Below are positions 43,339 through 51,810 of a stretch of DNA of 53,282 nucleotides, one piece after another; positions within the stretch are counted from its first letter, which is position 1; each line of letters starts with the position of its first letter. The stretch is from positions 1-53,282 of the forward strand of contig JALHOS010000004.1 of the NCBI GenBank assembly GCA_022842905.1, read 5' to 3'. The stretch comes from Myxococcaceae bacterium (GTDB taxonomy: Bacteria; Myxococcota; Myxococcia; Myxococcales; Myxococcaceae). A program made the translations under genes and the position numbers. The notes under the pieces were generated by a model. That model searched no databases. It saw nothing but the letters and a program-made list of their open reading frames with translations, and had not been told where the DNA came from.

Positions 43339-44090
43339 GTCGGAAGAACCCCGCGCCCACCGACGACACCGAAGAGCTGCCCCGCCGCTACGAAGGGCAG
43401 GCGACGCTGCAGAAGCTCCTGGCCGGAAGCGGCACGGTGGCCGACGTCGAAGACGTCGTCGGGGCCTTCGAGAAAGCCGTCGCGCAGGGCGTGAGCGCCA
43501 ACGTCGTCATCAGCGCGCTGTGGGACGACGAGCCGCGGTTCGAATCGCCCGACGCGGCGAGGCGGCTGTTCGGCAACCTGTTGGCCCTCTACGACCTGGT
43601 GGAGCGCAAGGAGCCGATCGCGCTGGCCGAGGGCGCCGCGCCGCGTGAGCTGGCCCGCGCCAAGGCCCCCAAGCCCGACCCGTGGACCGGCGAGGTGCCC
43701 GACGAGGCGTACCTCGAGGCCTGCTTCCGCTACCTGCACGACTGGCCCAAAGAGCGCGCCCGGCTCAACGACGTGCTCGAGAACGTGCACGACGCCGTGT
43801 TGCAGTGGCTCGACGCCGAAGGGCTGTCCGACGCCGCGTACGGGCTCGCCCGCCAGCTGGCCTTCGACACCTTCGCCGCGCTGGAGCTGGCCGGCCGCGC
43901 GCCGGGCAGCGTCGAGCTCCCGCCGCCCACCTCGCCCACGCTCCCCGCCGCGCTCGAAGCGTGGCTCGAAGAAGCGCTGACCGAAGCCTCCACTGACGAC
44001 GACGAGCCGCTGCCCCAGGCCGACCTCGACACGGCGGCGACGGCGGCCCGGCGGGCCATGAGCGCCCTCTGGAACCAGCGCCGCGTCTGA
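43335..44090 (+). CDS. Conserved hypothetical protein, helical
   Basis: A 251-residue cytoplasmic protein, rich in Ala, Asp and Glu and predicted mostly helical, with no recognised motif. Segment PDEAYLEACFRYLHDWPKERARLNDVLENVHDAVLQW may be a helical repeat. GTG 43335 overlaps the stop of the Cys-rich lipoprotein gene, so the two are translationally coupled even though one product is exported and the other is not. Confidence 0.6.
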   Translation: MSRKNPAPTDDTEELPRRYEGQATLQKLLAGSGTVADVEDVVGAFEKAVAQGVSANVVISALWDDEPRFESPDAARRLFGNLLALYDLVERKEPIALAEGAAPRELARAKAPKPDPWTGEVPDEAYLEACFRYLHDWPKERARLNDVLENVHDAVLQWLDAEGLSDAAYGLARQLAFDTFAALELAGRAPGSVELPPPTSPTLPAALEAWLEEALTEASTDDDEPLPQADLDTAATAARRAMSALWNQRRV

Positions 44091-44109
44091 AGGCCTGACG
44101 TTCCACGGC

Positions 44110-44138
44110 TTTACAGTTCCGCCACAGCGCGTCACAAT
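44110..44138 (+). promoter_or_regulatory. Sigma-70-like promoter upstream of the gene at 44180
   Basis: TTTACA (44110-44115), 17-base spacer, CACAAT (44133-44138): 5/6 and 4/6 matches to the consensus with ideal spacing, 41 bases before the start codon. Confidence 0.5.
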
Positions 44139-44179
44139 ACGCGGCTTCATTCCGACGGCAGAGCCTTCAAGGGGCACGC

Positions 44180-44749
44180 ATGGCGCGAAAGAACGGCGGG
44201 GATCGCGAAGAGAGTGGCAGCGGCATCTCCGGCAAGCGCGACAAGTCGTGGCGGGAGATCGACGCGCAGCGCGGCAAGTCGAAGTACCACTCGCGGCAGG
44301 ACGATCCGGCGCAGCAGCGCCTCGAGCGCAGTCCGACGTACGAGAAGTACAAGAAGGCGGCGGACTCGCTCTTCACCGGCGGCGCGTTGCCCGAAGGCCT
44401 CGCGGAGACGTTCGACCCCGAGGGCAAGCGCAAGGAGCAGAAGGAAGCCATGCTCAAGGTGACGGAGGCGCCGGACCGCAAGGCCTGGGTCGAGCGCGCG
44501 GCGGACTTCGTCGCCAAGTTCCCGCAGCTGCCCGACGACGCGTACTTCCTCGACTCGCTGCTCGACCACCCCAAGGACCGCATCGTCGACAAGGCGCTGG
44601 GCAAGCTCGAAGCGCTGCAGGAAGAAGGTCGGCTGCCGCGTGAGAAGGCACCCAAGTCGCTCGAGCAGCGGCTGCGATCGCTGGAGATGACGTCGACGGA
44701 CAGCGACGTGCAGCAGCGGGCGAAGGCCCTGCGCGTCAAGCTGACCTGA
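44180..44749 (+). CDS. Conserved hypothetical charged protein
   Basis: A 189-residue, highly charged, Lys/Asp/Glu-rich cytoplasmic protein. The N-terminal 50 residues are basic and polar and probably disordered (SGKRDKSWREIDAQRGKSK); the middle and end are helical (for example LLDHPKDRIVDKALGKLEAL). ATG 44180 has an AAGGGG-type ribosome site ten bases before it and a good promoter upstream. I do not know the function. Confidence 0.62.
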   Translation: MARKNGGDREESGSGISGKRDKSWREIDAQRGKSKYHSRQDDPAQQRLERSPTYEKYKKAADSLFTGGALPEGLAETFDPEGKRKEQKEAMLKVTEAPDRKAWVERAADFVAKFPQLPDDAYFLDSLLDHPKDRIVDKALGKLEALQEEGRLPREKAPKSLEQRLRSLEMTSTDSDVQQRAKALRVKLT

Positions 44750-44840
44750 CGGGTGCAAGAAGCCGCCGCCCGTCGGCAGATCCAAAGCACCTGCGCGGTG
44801 CATTCCATCACGTCGAGCCACCCTCACGTCGGAGTGACCC

Positions 44841-45059
44841 ATGCGCCTGACCCTCGCCGCCCTCCTGTGCCTCTCACTCAGCGCCTTCGCGCGTGAGCGC
44901 GTGCCCCCAGCCGACCTGAAGGAGGCCAGGGCGAAGGAGGCCGAGGCACAGCGCGCCACCCGCCGCGAGAACGCCGAGCCTGGAGGACGCACTGCCACGC
45001 CGGAGAAGCAGCGGCGCGCGGACGAACTCAAGCAGCAGCGAGAGGCCCGGCGGCGCTAG
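44841..45059 (+). CDS. Small secreted charged protein
   Basis: A 72-residue protein with a clear signal peptide (RLTLAALLCLSLSAFA, residues 2-17) followed by a mature part of about 55 residues, very rich in Arg, Glu, Lys and Ala and free of Cys, likely one extended helix. Function unknown. It follows the gene at 44180 with a 91-base gap. Confidence 0.55.
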   Translation: MRLTLAALLCLSLSAFARERVPPADLKEARAKEAEAQRATRRENAEPGGRTATPEKQRRADELKQQREARRR

Positions 45060-45106
45060 CCAGAGAGACCTCGACGACGAGCCGTGACGGAGCCGCTGGC
45101 CGCTTT

Positions 45107-45766
45107 TCAGCGCTCGACGAGCAGCTCGGGCTTGATGCCCAGGCCAGGCCAGGACTTCACTCGAAGCACCTGGCCAGCCACCACTTCCACCGGCACCGTC
45201 TCGACACCGTCTTCGCGCACCAGCGACAGCACGTGTCGGCCCGGCGCCACCTTCGCGCGGAACACCGGCGTCGCGCCCAGCACCTGCCCGTCGAGGGACA
45301 CCTTCGCCCACGGGTCGCTGTCGACGGACACGAAGCCTGGCTGCGTCAGCTCCGCCGTGCCGCCGAGGACTTCGGTCGGCCGCTCCGCCGCCCAGACCGC
45401 GGGCTCCGCGTCGCTCGCCACTTCACCCTTCACCTTGGTCAGGTAGCCCGGCTTCACGTTCACCTGGGTCTGGTACGCCAGGCCCGCCGAGTCGTTGACG
45501 AAGGTGACGGTGTGCTGCCCCGCGAGCAGCTTCACGCGGAACAGCGGCGTCGTGCCGCGCACCTCACCGTCGATGAGCACCTTCGACCAGGGCACCGTGT
45601 CGAGCGTCATCACGCCGGGTGAGGCCTGCTGCTCCGAGTCGAGCGCCGCTGGGAGCGGCTCGAGCGACGTGCGCACGACGAAGTTGCTCAACAGCGTCGG
45701 GACGCCGGCCTGCGCGAGCGGCATGAGCACCACGAGCAGGCTGACGAGAGCGAGTCGGCGCGACAT
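45107..45766 (-). CDS. Secreted protein with two PEGA domains
   Basis: A 219-residue exported protein: signal peptide at residues 1-20, then two PEGA repeats of about 65 residues (around 52-115 and 140-205). Each has the family pattern VDSxPWAKVxLDGxxxGxTPxFRxKxxxGxHxL. PEGA domains are beta modules common in surface-layer or signalling proteins of Myxococcota; in such organisms they often follow kinase domains, but here the protein is stand-alone. Convergent with the small secreted protein gene. Confidence 0.82.
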   Translation of the reverse strand: MSRRLALVSLLVVLMPLAQAGVPTLLSNFVVRTSLEPLPAALDSEQQASPGVMTLDTVPWSKVLIDGEVRGTTPLFRVKLLAGQHTVTFVNDSAGLAYQTQVNVKPGYLTKVKGEVASDAEPAVWAAERPTEVLGGTAELTQPGFVSVDSDPWAKVSLDGQVLGATPVFRAKVAPGRHVLSLVREDGVETVPVEVVAGQVLRVKSWPGLGIKPELLVER

Positions 45767-45829
45767 GTGGCCCGCACCTCACCACCGAGTGTGCGGCCAT
45801 GCACTGTACGTCTTCACGCACAGCGGCCT

Positions 45830-46810
45830 TCAGGCGCCGACCTTGGTGACCGGCGTGGGCTGCGCGTCGCCCGGCTGCACCTTGGGCTTGATGAGCATGG
45901 ACGCGACGACAGACGCCGTCAGCGTGAGCGCGATGAAGCCGAGGCTGACGAGGATCACCACGCCTTCGTGCGCGTGGGCGTACTCGGAGAAGTACGTCTC
46001 GGCGATGAGCTTGAGCCCGACGAAGGCCAAGATGACGCCCAGGCCAATCTTCAGGTACCGGAACTTGTCCATCAGCGCCGACACCAAGAAGAACAGCGAG
46101 CGCAGCCCGAGAATGGCGCAGGCGTTCGAACTGAAGACGATGAAGGGGTCCTGGCTGATGCCCAGCACCGCGGGAATGGAGTCGAGCGCGAACAGCAGGT
46201 CCGTGCTCTCCACCACCAGCAACACCAGGAACAGCGGGGTGAACATGAACTTGCCGTTCACCCGCGTCGTGAAGGCCAGCCCGTCGTCCTTGTCGGCCAC
46301 CGGCAGGAGCCTGCGACCCCACTTGAGGACCGGGCTCTTCTCGGGGTCGACCTCTTCTTCTTCGTTGCCGCCGAAGAGCAGCTTGCCGGCCGTGTAGAGC
46401 AGGAACGCTCCGAAGACGTAGAGCAGCCAGGCGGCCTTGGCGACCAGCGTCGTGCCCAGGCCGATGAGCACGCCGCGCATGATGAAGGCCCCCAAGATGC
46501 CCCAGTACAAGAGGCGGTGCTGCGAGCGGTTGGGGATCTTGAAGAAGCCAAAGACGAGGATGAAGACGAAGAGGTTGTCGACGGACAGCGCGTACTCGAT
46601 GACGTACGCGGTCAGGAACGGCACCGCCGCCTTCGCGCCTCCCAGGAAGTAGAGGAAGCCCGCGAAGCACAGCGACAGCGTCACCCAGATGCCGGTCCAC
46701 CCCGCCGCCTTGCGCGGGGTGACGTCCTGCCCCGAGGACACGCGCAGGTCGATGGCGATGACGGCCGCCACGCCCACCAGAAAGCCGACCCACAACGGAA
46801 GAGTGCCCAA
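45830..46810 (-). CDS. TerC/Alx-family membrane protein
   Basis: A 326-residue inner-membrane protein with about 9 spans, of the TerC family linked to metal (often manganese) efflux and tellurium resistance. The two conserved acidic motifs are seen: EYALSVDNLFVF (about 68-79) and VESTDLLFALDSIPAVL (about 197-213). A cytoplasmic acidic loop (GGNEEEEVDPEKS) lies between the halves. The start is a TTG at 46810, preceded by a GGGAGCGAGG stretch that could serve as ribosome site. I saw no clear yybP-ykoY manganese riboswitch in the 75 bases before it. Confidence 0.85.
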   Translation of the reverse strand: MGTLPLWVGFLVGVAAVIAIDLRVSSGQDVTPRKAAGWTGIWVTLSLCFAGFLYFLGGAKAAVPFLTAYVIEYALSVDNLFVFILVFGFFKIPNRSQHRLLYWGILGAFIMRGVLIGLGTTLVAKAAWLLYVFGAFLLYTAGKLLFGGNEEEEVDPEKSPVLKWGRRLLPVADKDDGLAFTTRVNGKFMFTPLFLVLLVVESTDLLFALDSIPAVLGISQDPFIVFSSNACAILGLRSLFFLVSALMDKFRYLKIGLGVILAFVGLKLIAETYFSEYAHAHEGVVILVSLGFIALTLTASVVASMLIKPKVQPGDAQPTPVTKVGA

Positions 46811-46885
46811 GCCGCCTCGCTCCCTACCCTCTTGTGAACGTCAGGGCCACGGCGCACGTGTTTGTCTGCGCGCCCGCGGGGCCGC

Positions 46886-49015
46886 TCACCGCTCCTTCTG
46901 GAGCAGGACCAGGGCCTTCCCCGCCACCGTCACCGTCGCCCCGTCGGCGAAGGCCACAGGCTCGCCGGTCGCCGCTTCGACGCTGGTGTCCAACAGCAGC
47001 CGCCAGCGCCGCCCGTAGCTCGCCGACGGGAGGCTCACCTGGACGTCGTCCGCCGCGCCGTTGAGGTACAGCAGCAGCGAGTCGGCGGGGTGACGTTCGC
47101 CGCGGGGCCCCACTTCCTCGCTGGCCTCGCCCGACAGGAACGCGCCGAACGTGAGCAGCCCGGCGTCGGTCCAGTCGACGTCCTTGAGCTCCTTGCCGGT
47201 TCGGCCCAGCCACACGACGTCTTTGTGGCCGCGCGGCGAAGTCTTCCGGCCGGTGAAGAAGTCGAGCCGGTGCAGCGCCGGGTGCGCCGCGCGCAACGTG
47301 AGCAGCCGCTTCGTGAACGCCAGCATGGCCTGGGCGCTCGCGTCGTCCCGCCAGGCGACGAAGGACAGCGGGCCGTCCTGGCAGTACGCGTTGTTGTTGC
47401 CGCGCTGCGTGCGCAGCAGCTCGTCCCCCGCCAGCAGCATGGGCGTGCCGGCCGAAACGAAGAGCGTGGCCAGCAGGCTGCGGCGCACCCTGGCCCGCAG
47501 CGCCTCGACGGCCGGATCGTCCGACGGCCCTTCGACGCCCCAGTTGGCCGACAGGTTGTCGTTGGTGCCGTCGCGGTTGTCTTCGAGGTTCGCCTCGTTG
47601 TGCTTGTGCGCGTACGACGTGAGGTCGACGAGCGTGAAGCCGTCGTGGCAGGTGACGAAGTTCACCGACGCGCTGGGCTTGCGGCCGGACAGCTCGAAGT
47701 AGTCCGAAGAGCCGGTGAGCCGACTGGCCAGCGGCGGCACCTGGCCCAGATCGCCGCGCCAGAAGCGCCGCACAGTGTCGCGGAAGCGATCGTTCCACTC
47801 GGCGAAGGGCACACCAAAGCTGCCCAGCCGGTAGCCCCCTTCCCCGACGTCCCACGGCTCGGCGAAGAGCTTCACCGTCGACAGCACGGGGTCCTGCGCC
47901 ACCGCGGCGAAGAAGGGCGCTCCTTCATGGAAAGCGCCGTCTCCCACGCGGCCCAACGTGCTGGCCAGGTCCAGGCGAAAGCCGTCGACGTGGAACTCCG
48001 TCACCCACGCGCGCAGCGAGTCGAGCACGAGCTGCAGGACGCGCGGGTGTGACAGGTTGAGCGAGTTGCCGCAGCCGGTGAAGTCTCGGTGCCGCGCACG
48101 CTTCGAAGGGTCGAGCCAGTAGTAGCTCGCGTTGTCCAAGCCCCGGAAGGCGAGCGTCGGCCCTTCGTGGTTGCCTTCGGCGGTGTGGTTGAAGACGACG
48201 TCGAGGACGACCTCCACGCCCGCCGCGTGGAGCGCCTTGATGGCGTGCTTGAGCTCGGCGACGGCGCTGGCGTGGCCGCCCTTGGACGCGAAGCGCTGGT
48301 CCGGCGCGAAGAAGCCCAGCGTGTTGTAGCCCCAGAAGTTGGTCAGCCCCTTCGCCGCGAGGAAAGCCTCCGTCACCGATTCGTGAATGGGTAACAGCTC
48401 CACCGTGGTGACGCCCAGCCCCAGGAGGTGATCGACGACCGCCTTGTGCCCCAGGCCCGCGTAGGTGCCGCGCAGCCGCGCGGGGACCTTGGGGTGCAGC
48501 GCGGTGAGCCCCTTGACGTGCGCCTCGTAGAGCACGGTGCGGTGGGCGGGCACACGAGGCGGCGCGTCCTTGCCCCAGTCGAAGGCCGGGTCGACGACTT
48601 GGCAGCGCGGCATGAAGGGCGCCGAATCCGTCGCGTCCGGCGTTTCCGCACCGTGGTGCAGGGTGTGGCCCACCAGCGGCCCCGTCGGGTCCGGCTTGCC
48701 GACGAGCGCGCGGGCGTACGGGTCGACGAGGAGCTTCTTGGGGTTGAAGCGGTGGCCGTCCTGCGGCGCCCACGGGCCGTGCGCGCGCAGCCCGTACAGC
48801 GCGCCGGGCATGAGGCCGGGGACGTAGCCGTGGAACACGTGGTTGGTGCGCGACGGCAGCGGCACGCGCTCGGTCTGGGTGTTCGGCGACAGCGGCGCGA
48901 ACAGGCACAGGTCGACCGCGGTGGCGTGCTGCGAGAAGACGGCGAAGTTGACGCCGTGGCCGTCGAAGGTGGCCCCGAGCGGAAAGGGGCGGCCTGGCCA
49001 GACCGGAAGGGACAC
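46886..49015 (-). CDS. glgX: Glycogen debranching enzyme GlgX
   Basis: A 709-residue GH13 isoamylase-type enzyme that removes alpha-1,6 branches from glycogen. The N-terminal carbohydrate-binding (CBM48-like) domain covers about 1-130. The TIM-barrel carries FNHTAEG (region II), the nucleophile Asp in VDGFRLD near residue 343, the acid/base Glu in LFAEPWD near 383, and the third Asp in TCHDGFT near 457. The C-terminal beta domain covers about 590-709. Start GTG 49015. No other glycogen gene is in the window, so it is solitary here. Confidence 0.93.
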   Translation of the reverse strand: MSLPVWPGRPFPLGATFDGHGVNFAVFSQHATAVDLCLFAPLSPNTQTERVPLPSRTNHVFHGYVPGLMPGALYGLRAHGPWAPQDGHRFNPKKLLVDPYARALVGKPDPTGPLVGHTLHHGAETPDATDSAPFMPRCQVVDPAFDWGKDAPPRVPAHRTVLYEAHVKGLTALHPKVPARLRGTYAGLGHKAVVDHLLGLGVTTVELLPIHESVTEAFLAAKGLTNFWGYNTLGFFAPDQRFASKGGHASAVAELKHAIKALHAAGVEVVLDVVFNHTAEGNHEGPTLAFRGLDNASYYWLDPSKRARHRDFTGCGNSLNLSHPRVLQLVLDSLRAWVTEFHVDGFRLDLASTLGRVGDGAFHEGAPFFAAVAQDPVLSTVKLFAEPWDVGEGGYRLGSFGVPFAEWNDRFRDTVRRFWRGDLGQVPPLASRLTGSSDYFELSGRKPSASVNFVTCHDGFTLVDLTSYAHKHNEANLEDNRDGTNDNLSANWGVEGPSDDPAVEALRARVRRSLLATLFVSAGTPMLLAGDELLRTQRGNNNAYCQDGPLSFVAWRDDASAQAMLAFTKRLLTLRAAHPALHRLDFFTGRKTSPRGHKDVVWLGRTGKELKDVDWTDAGLLTFGAFLSGEASEEVGPRGERHPADSLLLYLNGAADDVQVSLPSASYGRRWRLLLDTSVEAATGEPVAFADGATVTVAGKALVLLQKER

Positions 49016-49052
49016 GGGCGGAGTGTACGCGGTGAAGGCCCCTTCGAAACGA

Positions 49053-49092
49053 CGAAGGGCCCGCCCGAGTTGTCCTCGGTGCGAGCCCTTCG
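49053..49092 (-). terminator. Hairpin between glgX and the SWIB gene
   Basis: Outer stem CGAAGGGC/GCCCTTCG (49053-49060 with 49085-49092) and inner stem CCGAG/CTCGG give a long two-part hairpin 17 bases downstream of the SWIB stop on the minus strand, followed by TCGTTTCG. It could terminate the SWIB transcript ahead of glgX; the T-run is poor. Confidence 0.45.
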
Positions 49093-49108
49093 GGTACCGC
49101 CACCCGCC

Positions 49109-49399
49109 TTACGACAGGTGCTTGTTGTACTTGGCGGTCAGCTCGAACATGGTGATGGGCTTCTTGCCCACGACCTTCGAGAGCGCGTCGTCAGGGTTGA
49201 TCTGGCGGCGGTTCTTCGCGTCCTGCAGGCCGTGCTTCTTGATGTAGGCCCAGATCTTCGCGGCCGCTTCGAAGCGCGCCAGCGGCTTGTTGCCGACGAT
49301 CTCGGCGAGCTCCGGCGAGGGCTGCAGCGCCTTCGCGAACGCCGGGTTGATCTTCTTCTTCCCACCAGACGACTTCTTCACGGGCTTCTTCGCGGCCAT
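49109..49399 (-). CDS. SWIB/MDM2-domain protein
   Basis: A 96-residue protein: a basic N-terminal tail (AAKKPVKKSSGGKKK), then a complete SWIB/MDM2 fold (about 20-96) with LAEIVGNKPLARFEAAAKIWAYIKKHGLQD and the conserved second half around INPDDALSKVVG. SWIB domains are best known from eukaryotic chromatin remodellers (BAF60b) and occur in a minority of bacteria such as Chlamydia and myxobacteria. The basic tail suggests DNA binding, perhaps as a small nucleoid protein (inference). ATG 49399 has a GGAAGG ribosome site close upstream. Confidence 0.85.
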   Translation of the reverse strand: MAAKKPVKKSSGGKKKINPAFAKALQPSPELAEIVGNKPLARFEAAAKIWAYIKKHGLQDAKNRRQINPDDALSKVVGKKPITMFELTAKYNKHLS

Positions 49400-49537
49400 T
49401 GTTTTTCCTTCCCTTCGTCGAATTGACGAGTCGGTTTGTTCGCTCCCCTCCCCGGGGTCGAGGCGGTCTCTGTCGAGAACCGAGGGCGCGGAGTAGCACC
49501 CTAATCTTGGGAAAGACAGCCCTTCGTGCGAATTTTC

Positions 49538-49554
49538 CCTCGGGGGCTCCGAGG
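49538..49554 (+). promoter_or_regulatory. Hairpin touching the ribosome binding site of the epimerase gene
   Basis: CCTCGG-GGGCT-CCGAGG forms a 6-bp stem whose 3' strand ends inside the AGGAGG ribosome site (49552-49557), 6 bases before ATG 49564. Folding would partly hide that site. Confidence 0.35.
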
Positions 49555-49563
49555 AGGAACGTG

Positions 49564-50535
49564 ATGCGCGTCGCACTGACGGGTGGAAACGGATTCGTGG
49601 GCGGCTTCCTCGCGCGAGCCTTGACAGCGCGCGGCGACTCCGTGCGCTGCTTGCTGCGGAGCACCAGCGAGCCGGGTGCGCTCGAAGGCCTGCCCTTCAC
49701 CCGCGTCGACGGCGACGTGACGAACCCCACTTCGCTTTCCGCCCTGGTGAAGGACTGCGACGTCGTCTTCCACCTGGCCGGCGTGCGCCGCGGCACCAGC
49801 CGCGACGACTTCCTGCGCGTGAACGCGGAAGGCACGCGGCACGTCGCCCAAGCCATGGTCGAGCACGGCGCGCGGCGGCTGGTCTTGTGCGGGAGCCTCG
49901 CGGCGGCGGGCCCTTCTCGAGGCCAGCCCAAGCGCGAAGACGAGCCGCTCGAGCCACAGGAGTGGTACGGCGAGTCGAAGGCCGAAGCCGAGCGGCTGAC
50001 GCTGAGCTACGCCGACCGGCTCGAGGTCACCGTCAGCCGGCCGTGCCGAATCTTGGGGCCGCTCGACAAGGAGAACTTCACGTTCGTCAAGCTCGCGGCG
50101 CGCGGGCTGGTGCTGAAGCTCGGCGGGCCCGAGCGCCTGCTGTCCTTCGTCGACGTGGAGGACGTGGTGCAGCACCTGCTGCTGCTCGGAGACCGTCCCG
50201 AAGCCAAGGGCCAGGTGTTCTTCTGCGCGACGGACGAGACGCGCAGCGTCGAAGCGTTCCTGCGCGAGGTGGTGGCGCTGCTCGGCAAGTCACCCACCGT
50301 GCTGCCGGTGCCGCAGGCCGTGCTGCTCGGCTTGGGCAAGGCGGCAGACCTCGCTTCGAAGGTGCTGGGCAGGAAGCTGCCCCTCAACGAGAAGCTCGCG
50401 CGGCAGCTCTTGGCGCCGGGCTGGGTGTGCAGCCCCGAGAAGTCGAAGCGGCTCTTGGGGTTCGCTCCGACGTGGGCGCTGTCGAAGTCGCTCGAGCGCA
50501 GCGTGGCCAGCTACCGCGCGGCGGGCTGGCTCTAA
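49564..50535 (+). CDS. NAD(P)-dependent epimerase/dehydratase (extended SDR)
   Basis: A 323-residue extended short-chain dehydrogenase. Rossmann motif TGGNGFVGG (about 6-14), LAGVR segment, SLAAAGPS (catalytic Ser/Thr strand) and YGESK with the YxxxK pair. It resembles OleD and other sugar- or steroid-type reductases in length and layout, but its substrate is not evident. ATG 49564 is set by an AGGAGG ribosome site 6 bases before it; an in-frame GTG one codon earlier would be too close. The long upstream frame extension runs across the SWIB promoter region and is not used. Confidence 0.83.
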   Translation: MRVALTGGNGFVGGFLARALTARGDSVRCLLRSTSEPGALEGLPFTRVDGDVTNPTSLSALVKDCDVVFHLAGVRRGTSRDDFLRVNAEGTRHVAQAMVEHGARRLVLCGSLAAAGPSRGQPKREDEPLEPQEWYGESKAEAERLTLSYADRLEVTVSRPCRILGPLDKENFTFVKLAARGLVLKLGGPERLLSFVDVEDVVQHLLLLGDRPEAKGQVFFCATDETRSVEAFLREVVALLGKSPTVLPVPQAVLLGLGKAADLASKVLGRKLPLNEKLARQLLAPGWVCSPEKSKRLLGFAPTWALSKSLERSVASYRAAGWL

Positions 50536-50607
50536 CGAGACGGTCTGGGACGCCAAGCCGCACCGCTCGACGGCCCACCCGCCTGTGGTAAGCGCCGCGT
50601 TCAAGTC

Positions 50608-51315
50608 ATGCACGCGCCTTCAGCCCAGCCCTCCAACGACAAGCCCAAGCAGCAGGGGAAGGCCGCGTTCTTCGACATCGACGGCACGCTCATCAGCACG
50701 AACGTCGTCCACGCCTACGCGTACTACGCGAAGAACGCGGGCAGCGTGACGGGCATGCTCAGGCGCACGGCGAGCACGGCGCTGAAGCTGCCGCTGTACG
50801 GCGTGCTCAACCTGGTCGACCGGAAGATCTTCAACGAAGTCTTCTACCGGTCGTACGAAGGGCTGTCCGAAGACCGGCTGCTGAGCATGGCCGACGAGCT
50901 GTTCGAAGACGTCGTGCAGGCCGCCATCTTCCCCAAGGCGCAGGACCTCATCGACGAAGCGCGGCGCGCGGGCTGCCGCATCGTGCTGGTCACCGGCGCG
51001 CTCGACTTCACCATGCGGCCCCTGGCGCGGCACTTCGGCGCGGACGACCTCATCGCCAACAAGATGCAGTTCGTCGGCGGGCGGGCGACGGGCAAGGTGA
51101 TTCCGCCCATCATCGAAGGGGCGAACAAGGCCAACGTCATTCGCGACTACTGCGAGAAGCACGACCTGTCGCTGCGCTACTCACACGCCTACTCGGACTC
51201 GGCGTCGGACTACGCCATGCTCACGATCGTCGGGCGACCGACCGCGGTGAACCCCGACCTGCGGCTGAAGGCGCTCGCGCGCAGCTACAACTGGCCGGTG
51301 TTGGACCTGCGCTGA
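50608..51315 (+). CDS. HAD-IB family phosphatase
   Basis: A 235-residue HAD-superfamily hydrolase of subfamily IB (phosphoserine phosphatase/CicA-like). Motif I FFDIDGTL with Asp23 and Asp25, motif II LVTGALD, motif III Lys in GANKANVI, and motif IV YSDSASDYAML. A helical cap domain covers about 50-110. The N-terminal 18 residues are polar and probably disordered. Substrates in this group include phosphoserine, lysophosphatidic acid and similar phosphomonoesters. It follows the epimerase gene by 72 bases. Confidence 0.85.
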   Translation: MHAPSAQPSNDKPKQQGKAAFFDIDGTLISTNVVHAYAYYAKNAGSVTGMLRRTASTALKLPLYGVLNLVDRKIFNEVFYRSYEGLSEDRLLSMADELFEDVVQAAIFPKAQDLIDEARRAGCRIVLVTGALDFTMRPLARHFGADDLIANKMQFVGGRATGKVIPPIIEGANKANVIRDYCEKHDLSLRYSHAYSDSASDYAMLTIVGRPTAVNPDLRLKALARSYNWPVLDLR

Positions 51316-51329
51316 CACGCTTTTCGACT

Positions 51330-51728
51330 TCACCCGCAGACCAGCCCGCCGTCTCCTTGGGCGCAGCGCTCGGGCGCCACGCAGGCGCGCTCGAGCGTCA
51401 ACGTGCCGCCGACGCAGCGGAGGATCCCGGTGCCGCCGTCAGGCTCGCAGCGCACCCTCCCTTCCGAGCTGGCCAGGCAGCGGTGCCCCACGGTGTTCCC
51501 CGTCGAGTCGCAGCGCACTTCACCGCCGACGGCCTGACAGCGCTCCGGCCCCCTGCAGTCGGCCAGCGTCGCCCACAGGCCGGCGCGACACTCGAGCAGC
51601 TGCACCCCTTCGGCGCTGCAGCGGATCTCGCCGTCGACGCTGCACTCGGCGTCCGGCCCCCGCGGCATGGACCCCGAGCAGGCCCACAGCACCGCCCAGA
51701 CCAACACGCTCACACGTCGTGGCTTCAC
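51330..51728 (-). CDS. Small Cys-rich lipoprotein
   Basis: A 132-residue lipoprotein: a basic start (VKPRR), hydrophobic core and lipobox LWAC, followed by about 110 residues with 12 Cys in short pairs (for example LLECRAGLW, RCVGGTLTLERAC), probably disulfide-bonded outside the cytoplasm. I prefer the GTG at 51728, which gives a compact signal peptide, over the frame beginning at 51761. Similar in style to the large Cys-rich lipoprotein of this window, but not clearly paralogous. Confidence 0.6.
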   Translation of the reverse strand: MKPRRVSVLVWAVLWACSGSMPRGPDAECSVDGEIRCSAEGVQLLECRAGLWATLADCRGPERCQAVGGEVRCDSTGNTVGHRCLASSEGRVRCEPDGGTGILRCVGGTLTLERACVAPERCAQGDGGLVCG

Positions 51729-51810
51729 GCCGCGCGTTCTACTCCCAAAGAACCGGTCCACGCTTCAGGCCGCCAGGGGTCGATCGGCCTGCTAAGAAAC
51801 CGCGCCGACC

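Noticed and set aside
46811-46885. yybP-ykoY manganese riboswitch upstream of the TerC gene
   Set aside because: The gap is only 75 bases and I could not find the conserved loops of that riboswitch; the idea came only from the gene family.
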